DNA from: Burkholderiales bacterium | Lineage (GTDB): Bacteria > Pseudomonadota > Gammaproteobacteria > Burkholderiales > SG8-41 | Direction: 5' to 3' | Assembly (NCBI GenBank): GCA_019746155.1 | Contig: JAIESJ010000221.1 | Location: forward strand, 1-9,768 | DNA length: 9,768 bases | Shown: positions 6,152-9,768 of the stretch, one piece after another | How the letters are laid out: every line of letters begins with the position of its first letter | Numbering within the stretch: the stretch's first letter is position 1 | Made by a program: the position numbers and the translations under genes | Notes under the pieces: generated by a model | Told to the model about the DNA's origin: nothing | Databases searched by the model: none | What the model saw: the letters and a program-made list of their open reading frames with translations, nothing else

Positions 6152-6949
6152 TTATCTACCGACAAACTTCGGTTTCTTCTTGTTGATGAACGCCGCGTAG
6201 CCGATGCGGTAATCCTCGGTGTTGAAGTATGCGAAATTTTCCTCGATTTCGGCCGGAGTCAGCGGCTCGGGGCGGGGCGTGAGCCGCCGCACGAACTGCT
6301 TGTGCCAGCGCGCCACCAGCGGAGCGCCGTCGGCAATGCGCCGTGCGGTCGCGTAAGCTTCTTCTTGCAGCCTGTCATCGGGAACGACGCGCGCCACCAG
6401 TCCCTTGGCGCAGGCTTCCTGCGCGCCCCACACCCTTCCCTCGACCAGAATTTCCAGCGCGACCGCCCGTCCTACCAGGGGCAGCAGCGCGGCAAGCTCG
6501 TCGTAGGCGATGGCGAAGCCCAGCCGGTTGATCGGCACGCCGAAGCGGCCGGACTCACCGGCAATCCTGAGATCGCACTGGCACGCGATCTCGAGCCCGC
6601 CGCCCACGCACGGACCGTGGATCATGGCCACCGTAGGATGCCGGCACCCGCCCACCGCCCTTAACGCTCCATGGACGTATTCCCGGTGGTAGACCTTGCC
6701 CTGCTCGACGTTGTCGCGCACCTGCGCGAATTCGGCGATGTCGGCGCCGGCGGCGAACGCTCCCCGGCCCGCGCCGCGCAACACGATGCACCGCAGGCTG
6801 TCGTCTGCCGACAGCGTGTCCATGACGCGCGCCAGCTCTTGCCACATTGCAACCGTCAGGGCATTGAGCTTGTCGGGATTATTGAGCGACACGGTGACGA
6901 TGTCACCCTCGCGGCTTACGAGTACGCTCCGTGTCAGGTTTGCCAGCAT
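6152..6949 (-). CDS. Enoyl-CoA hydratase/isomerase (crotonase) family protein
   Basis: A 265-residue cytoplasmic crotonase-fold enzyme acting on an acyl-CoA thioester. Visible signatures are VTVSLNNPDKLNALTVAMW (about residues 18-36); AAGADIAEF (about 66-74), one half of the oxyanion hole; and GPCVGGGLEIACQCDLRIA (112-130), the other half. Glu120 in GGGLE matches Glu144 of rat enoyl-CoA hydratase. The second catalytic Glu of hydratases (rat Glu164, in FGQPE) is replaced: here the motif reads FGVPINRLG, with Ile140 at that position. The enzyme may therefore be an isomerase, hydrolase, decarboxylase or other crotonase rather than a standard hydratase. The C-terminus ends AAFINKKKPKFVGR, typical of the family. 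It lies 18 bases after the SMP-30-like gene with no clear ribosome site, so coupled expression is likely. Confidence 0.92.
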   Translation of the reverse strand: MLANLTRSVLVSREGDIVTVSLNNPDKLNALTVAMWQELARVMDTLSADDSLRCIVLRGAGRGAFAAGADIAEFAQVRDNVEQGKVYHREYVHGALRAVGGCRHPTVAMIHGPCVGGGLEIACQCDLRIAGESGRFGVPINRLGFAIAYDELAALLPLVGRAVALEILVEGRVWGAQEACAKGLVARVVPDDRLQEEAYATARRIADGAPLVARWHKQFVRRLTPRPEPLTPAEIEENFAYFNTEDYRIGYAAFINKKKPKFVGR

Positions 6950-6967
6950 GGTGAAAAGGCCGGTATT

Positions 6968-7744
6968 TTATCCCAAAGCGGAGCGACATAGACAGTTAAT
7001 CGGCTGTGGCGCGGGTCGTGCATGACCGGCATGAGCGACATTGTCATCGGCAGGAAGCGCGCGCCGCTGATGGCAGACGAGAAGCCCGTTCTCCGCATCC
7101 ATTTCAATACCGTCCGGACCGCCGACGCCGCCGGAGAGCTGTACCGCCACGCCCGTCTTGGAAACCGAACCGTCGGCCATGATGGGCAGACGCCAGATCT
7201 GCTGCGAGCGCGTGACGCCGACGTAGCAGTGCTTATCGGTGGCGCTCAGGGTGATGCCGTTGGGACTGGGCACGTTGGTGCACAGCCGGTCGAGGCGGCC
7301 GTCGTGGGTCAGCCGGAACACGCGGCCGGTGGAATCGGCGATGCCCGTCTGGCCCTGGTCGGTGAAATACAGATCGCCGTTCGCGGCGAAGTGCAGGTCG
7401 TTCAACCCTTTGAAGCCCTCGCTGTACATCGACCCGAGCAGCGTCTCCAGTTGCCCGGTTCCCGGATCGAGGACGAGCAGCCCCTTCTTGTAGTCGCAGA
7501 TGAAAATGCGGCCGTCCTTGTGGATCTTGAGGCCGTTGGGCCAGCCGTCGTACTGCGTCACGAGTTCCCACTCGCCCCTGGGCGTGATGCGGAAAATCCG
7601 CCCGAACGGAATGTCCACGAACCAGAGATTGCCCTCGCGATCGAAAGACGGTCCCTCGAGAAAACATTCGACTTCCGCACCCTGACGGTTCGGGTCCGAC
7701 CATGCGGTGCGCTGCTTCTTGCGGAACTTGGCGGGCATCGACAT
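6968..7744 (-). CDS. SMP-30/gluconolactonase-like protein, C-terminally altered
   Basis: A 258-residue six-bladed beta-propeller of the SMP-30/gluconolactonase/LRE family, metal-dependent lactone or ester hydrolases. The expected metal ligands are all present: Glu30 in FLEGPSFD, Asn115 in GLNDLHFA, Asn162 in SPNGITL and Asp211 in GGPDGIEMD. Strands such as GNLWFVD and GDLYFTD mark the blades. After GLLVCH (about residue 225) the sequence becomes an unpropeller-like Arg/Ala/Pro-rich tail ending CLCRSALG; family members normally continue for roughly 50-70 residues with the last blade. A deletion or frameshift at about base 7070 is likely, so the product may be inactive. The start has a good ribosome site (GAGGCGAGGG, five bases upstream). 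First gene of the leftward set, divergent from the Bug gene 58 bases away. Confidence 0.8.
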   Translation of the reverse strand: MSMPAKFRKKQRTAWSDPNRQGAEVECFLEGPSFDREGNLWFVDIPFGRIFRITPRGEWELVTQYDGWPNGLKIHKDGRIFICDYKKGLLVLDPGTGQLETLLGSMYSEGFKGLNDLHFAANGDLYFTDQGQTGIADSTGRVFRLTHDGRLDRLCTNVPSPNGITLSATDKHCYVGVTRSQQIWRLPIMADGSVSKTGVAVQLSGGVGGPDGIEMDAENGLLVCHQRRALPADDNVAHAGHARPAPQPINCLCRSALG

Positions 7745-7802
7745 GAATACCCTCGCCTCGACAAGCTGCAGCTGCTGGAATGGATTGTACGGAGGAGAAA
7801 AT
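7745..7802. promoter_or_regulatory. Divergent intergenic region
   Basis: Only 58 bases separate the SMP-30-like start (minus strand) from the Bug start (plus strand), and both ribosome sites lie within them. The centre holds a 10-base perfect palindrome, AGCTGCAGCT (7764-7773), which could be an operator shared by both directions. No clear -35/-10 pair is visible, so promoters may overlap the coding starts. The regulatory role is inferred from the geometry alone. Confidence 0.35.
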
Positions 7803-8453
7803 ATGATGAAACGCTTGTTGCCTGCTGTCGTTTTGGGTTTTGCCGCAATTGGCGGCCATGCCCAGGATTATCCTTCGCGCGCGATCAACATTATCGTACC
7901 GAATCCGCCTGGCGGGATGAATCAGATCCACGCCCAGCCGTTGTCGGCGGTGATCGAAAAACTCGTCAATCAGCCGGCGCCGGTGATCAACAGGCCCGGC
8001 GGCACCGCAGCGGTCGGCACCGCCTATGTCGCCAATCAGCCGGCCGACGGCTACAACCTTCTGGTTACGACACCGAACCTCTATCTCGTCATCGAAAAAG
8101 TTTTCTCGTCCTCGGGTCCGTACGGCATCACCCACACGCCGATGGCGATGTTCATGGATGCCGCAGGGCTCAAGATGCGCCTGCCGACCACGGGCGGCGG
8201 TCCGGCCATCACGCAAGTGCTGGGCGGCCACGCGCAGATCACGGCGAGCGGGCCGGCCGCCGTATATCCCCATGTCCAATCCGGCAAGCTGCGCGAGTTG
8301 ATCCGCAAGGTGGCTTCCGACCCGCTGTTCAAGCAGGCTCTGGAAAAGGTTCAAGTCGTACCCGATTATCGCGACGCCCCGGAGTTCAGGCAGTTTTTTG
8401 ACGCCGACTACAAACGCATGGCGGCCGTCGTCAGGAAGATGGGTAAAATCTAG
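7803..8453 (+). CDS. Bug/TctC-family periplasmic solute-binding protein, internally shortened
   Basis: A 216-residue exported protein of the Bug (TctC-like) family, which binds organic acids in the periplasm for tripartite tricarboxylate transport. A signal peptide is clear: MMKRLLPAVVLGFAAIGGHA, cut before QDYPSR. The mature N-terminus is typical: INIIVPNPPGGMN, PAPVINRPGGTAAVGTAYVA and ADGYNLLVTTPNLY. The usual length is about 320 residues. Two stretches appear missing, one after about residue 101 (EKVF, base 8106) and one after residue 164 (GKLR, base 8294), yet the frame stays open through HVQSGKLRELIRKVASDPLF to the end. Loss of both central segments should disrupt a binding-protein lobe, so the product may be non-functional. 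The start at 7803 is fixed by GGAGGAG (7791-7797) and the signal peptide. No TctA/TctB permease is in view. Confidence 0.8.
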   Translation: MMKRLLPAVVLGFAAIGGHAQDYPSRAINIIVPNPPGGMNQIHAQPLSAVIEKLVNQPAPVINRPGGTAAVGTAYVANQPADGYNLLVTTPNLYLVIEKVFSSSGPYGITHTPMAMFMDAAGLKMRLPTTGGGPAITQVLGGHAQITASGPAAVYPHVQSGKLRELIRKVASDPLFKQALEKVQVVPDYRDAPEFRQFFDADYKRMAAVVRKMGKI

Positions 8454-8548
8454 CCCGGCAGCCGGTCCGCTTCAGCCGGAAGCCGACCGCACCCGCAGGA
8501 GCTTCACGAACGCGGCGTTTCCAGGCCAGGCCTTCATTTGTCCCTCTC

Positions 8549-8713
8549 ATGAAAATCAAACTCGAACCCTTTGCGGCGGGCCTGCCCATGGTAAAACCGG
8601 TCAGGATGTCCCTTGAGGAGGTTCGCAGCGCCGACAAATGCGAAAGCGCCATCAACAACCTGCCGCAACGTCATCCCTGCGTGTTGCCCGAGGTGAAACG
8701 ACCGTGGAATTAA
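8549..8713 (+). CDS. Possible small ORF, 54 residues, unrecognised
   Basis: A 54-residue frame starts MKIKLEPFAAGLPMVKPVRM, continues SLEEVRSADKCESAI and ends EVKRPWN. It has two Cys residues, no membrane span and no signal peptide. I do not recognise it and no ribosome site precedes the ATG. It lies between the shortened Bug gene and the hairpin at 8746-8788. It may be the remains of a larger gene lost from this interval, or chance. The other bases of 8454-8745 show nothing I can name. Confidence 0.2.
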   Translation: MKIKLEPFAAGLPMVKPVRMSLEEVRSADKCESAINNLPQRHPCVLPEVKRPWN

Positions 8714-8745
8714 ACGTTACTCACAAGAAGTGGGGCGGTTTTGCT

Positions 8746-8788
8746 TTTAGCAGCCTGCCGGACCATCAAAGTCCGGCAGGCTGCTAAA
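8746..8788. terminator. Perfect 18-bp hairpin between convergent genes, likely bidirectional terminator
   Basis: The left arm TTTAGCAGCCTGCCGGAC (8746-8763) and right arm GTCCGGCAGGCTGCTAAA (8771-8788) are exact reverse complements around a seven-base loop, CATCAAA. The left flank has an extra T before the stem (GCTTTTAG), and A/T-rich ends face outward on both sides, although there is no long T-run. It sits where the plus-strand Bug region meets the minus-strand ABC permease, whose TAG stop (8784-8786 on the plus strand) lies inside the right arm. It could instead be a dispersed palindromic repeat. Confidence 0.7.
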
Positions 8789-9680
8789 GCTTGATTTTCG
8801 GGTCCAGCCAGTCGCGCAGCGAATCGCCGAACAGGTTGAAGGCAAACACCGCAAGGCTGATTGCCACGCCCGGAAACACGATCATCCACGGCGCCTGCTG
8901 ATAGAAATCCGCCGCCGCGCCGGACAGCATCAGGCCCCATGACGGCGTCGGCTCGGTAACGCCGAGTCCCAGGAACGACAGCGAAGCCTCCGCCAGGATC
9001 GCCTGCGCCACGAAGGCGGTCAGCATGATGAGGTATGGCGCCACCACGTTGGGCACGATATGGCGGAAAATGATGCGCGTGTGCGAGAAGCCCGCCGTGC
9101 GGGCGGCGTCGACATACGGCAGTTCGCGGATCGCCAGCGCCGAGGAGCGCACCACCCGCGCCACCTTCGGCACCATCGGCAAACCGATCGCGATAATCAG
9201 ATTGATGTCGATGCCAAGAATGATATTTTTTCCGAGGACCGCCACCACGGTGATGGCAAGCACGATGATTGGAAACGACAGCAGCACGTCCATGATGCGC
9301 TGGATGAGCATGTCGATCTTGCCCCCGAAATAGGCGGATACCACGCCGACGATGGCGCCGAGGGTCGAGCCGACGAAGGACGCGAGAAACCCGACCGCCA
9401 GCGCGGTGCGTGCACCGTAGATGATGCGTGACAGCACGTCGCGACCGAACGAATCGGTGCCGACCCAATGTTCCCACGACGGGGGGGCGAGCATCGCGGT
9501 GTAATCGACCGCCAGCGGGTCATAAGGCGCGACCCACGGCGCGAACACCGCGGCAAAGGCCATCAGGACGATGAATGCGAGCCCCGCGGCGCCGAGCGGC
9601 TGCTGTGTCACGAACAGCAGTACCGGATGGCGGCGCTTGGGAACCCTGTAGGTTATTGTGGCTGCGGTGGTGTTGCTCAT
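8784..9680 (-). CDS. ABC transporter permease, DppC-type (peptide/nickel/opine family)
   Basis: A 298-residue inner-membrane subunit of a dipeptide/oligopeptide/nickel-type ABC importer. The N-terminal hydrophobic segment (GAAGLAFIVLMAFAAVFAPW) is followed by VAPYDPLAVDY and the DppC hallmark HWVGTDSFGRDVLSRIIYGA. Further membrane spans include IIVLAITVVAVLGKNIILG. The cytoplasmic EAA loop that contacts the ATPase reads YVDAARTAGFSHTRIIFRHI followed by VPN. The end is typical for DppC: GDSLRDWLDP. It looks full length. Its ATG shares one base with the TGA stop of the upstream DppB-type gene, so the two are co-translated. Neither binding protein nor ATPase genes are in the window, so the substrate is unknown. 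Its stop codon lies inside the hairpin at 8746-8788. Confidence 0.95.
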   Translation of the reverse strand: MSNTTAATITYRVPKRRHPVLLFVTQQPLGAAGLAFIVLMAFAAVFAPWVAPYDPLAVDYTAMLAPPSWEHWVGTDSFGRDVLSRIIYGARTALAVGFLASFVGSTLGAIVGVVSAYFGGKIDMLIQRIMDVLLSFPIIVLAITVVAVLGKNIILGIDINLIIAIGLPMVPKVARVVRSSALAIRELPYVDAARTAGFSHTRIIFRHIVPNVVAPYLIMLTAFVAQAILAEASLSFLGLGVTEPTPSWGLMLSGAAADFYQQAPWMIVFPGVAISLAVFAFNLFGDSLRDWLDPKIKL

Positions 9681-9768
9681 CAGCGATAGCGGATTCGGGG
9701 ATCGAGAAAACCGTACAACAGGTCGATTGCAAAATTGATGAGAACGAAAAACACGGCCACCAGCAGCA
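9680..9768 (-). CDS. ABC transporter permease, DppB-type (3' end only)
   Basis: The last 29 codons of a gene entering from the right edge. The visible C-terminus is one hydrophobic span (LLVAVFFVLINFAIDLLYG) followed by FLDPRIRYR and a stop. The ending NFAIDLLYGFLDPRIR is characteristic of DppB-type permeases of peptide/nickel ABC importers. The TGA stop shares its A with the ATG of the DppC-type gene, the normal dppB-dppC order. It is the heterodimer partner of that permease. Confidence 0.88.
   Translation of the reverse strand, partial: LLVAVFFVLINFAIDLLYGFLDPRIRYR

Noticed and set aside
7233..8354. Minus-strand 373-residue open frame across the same region
   Set aside because: Arg/Ala-rich translation without any recognisable domain; the interval is explained by the SMP-30-like and Bug genes.
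7022..8401. Long 459-residue plus-strand open frame across the SMP-30 and Bug region
   Set aside because: It runs antisense to the SMP-30-like gene and out of frame with the Bug gene, both of which have family motifs, ribosome sites and a signal peptide. The translation is low-complexity and resembles a GC-rich shadow frame.

Overview
The window looks like a betaproteobacterial chromosome segment, probably from the Burkholderiales/Nitrosomonadales side. The best evidence is the block of ZapB-like coiled-coil gene, zapA, 6S RNA and EVE-domain gene in that order, plus a Bug/TctC-type solute-binding protein and a CaiB/BaiF-enoyl-CoA hydratase cluster. No single gene fixes the genus. No CRISPR array, insertion sequence, tRNA or rRNA is visible.

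Layout. (1) 1-1781, +: most of a BtuB-type TonB-dependent outer-membrane receptor, cut by the left window edge inside its signal peptide. (2) 1782-2403: about 600 bases with no convincing gene, only small hairpins, ending in a good sigma70-type promoter. (3) 2410-3129, +: ZapB-like gene, zapA (4-base overlap), 6S RNA and its strong intrinsic terminator. (4) 3163-4805, +: EVE-domain protein, an unrecognised 114-residue protein, and a TauE/SafE-type anion exporter whose start overlaps the stop of the unknown gene. (5) 7744-4802, -: a catabolic-looking operon read leftward, SMP-30/gluconolactonase-like protein, enoyl-CoA hydratase/isomerase, then CaiB/BaiF CoA-transferase, with a long imperfect inverted repeat between the last two. 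(6) 7803-8453, +: a divergent Bug-type periplasmic binding protein, much shorter than its family. (7) 8784-9768, -: DppC-type ABC permease and the 3' end of its DppB-type partner, facing a strong hairpin at 8746-8788.

How the parts fit together. Region 3 couples cell-division genes to the global RNA regulator of RNA polymerase, as in many proteobacteria. Regions 5 and 6 suggest uptake of an organic acid and its processing as a CoA thioester: binding protein, CoA transfer, crotonase step, lactonase-like step. The substrate cannot be read from sequence. Two neighbouring genes here (SMP-30-like and Bug) look shortened relative to their families while staying open, so the 7.0-8.7 kb interval is probably eroding, mosaic or misassembled.

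I see no clearly new defence, mobile or biosynthetic system. The observations most worth a check are the doubly shortened Bug protein, the apparently leaderless start of the zapB-like/zapA transcript, the 9-base-periodic inverted repeat at 6044-6143, and the unknown gene overlapping the TauE/SafE exporter.
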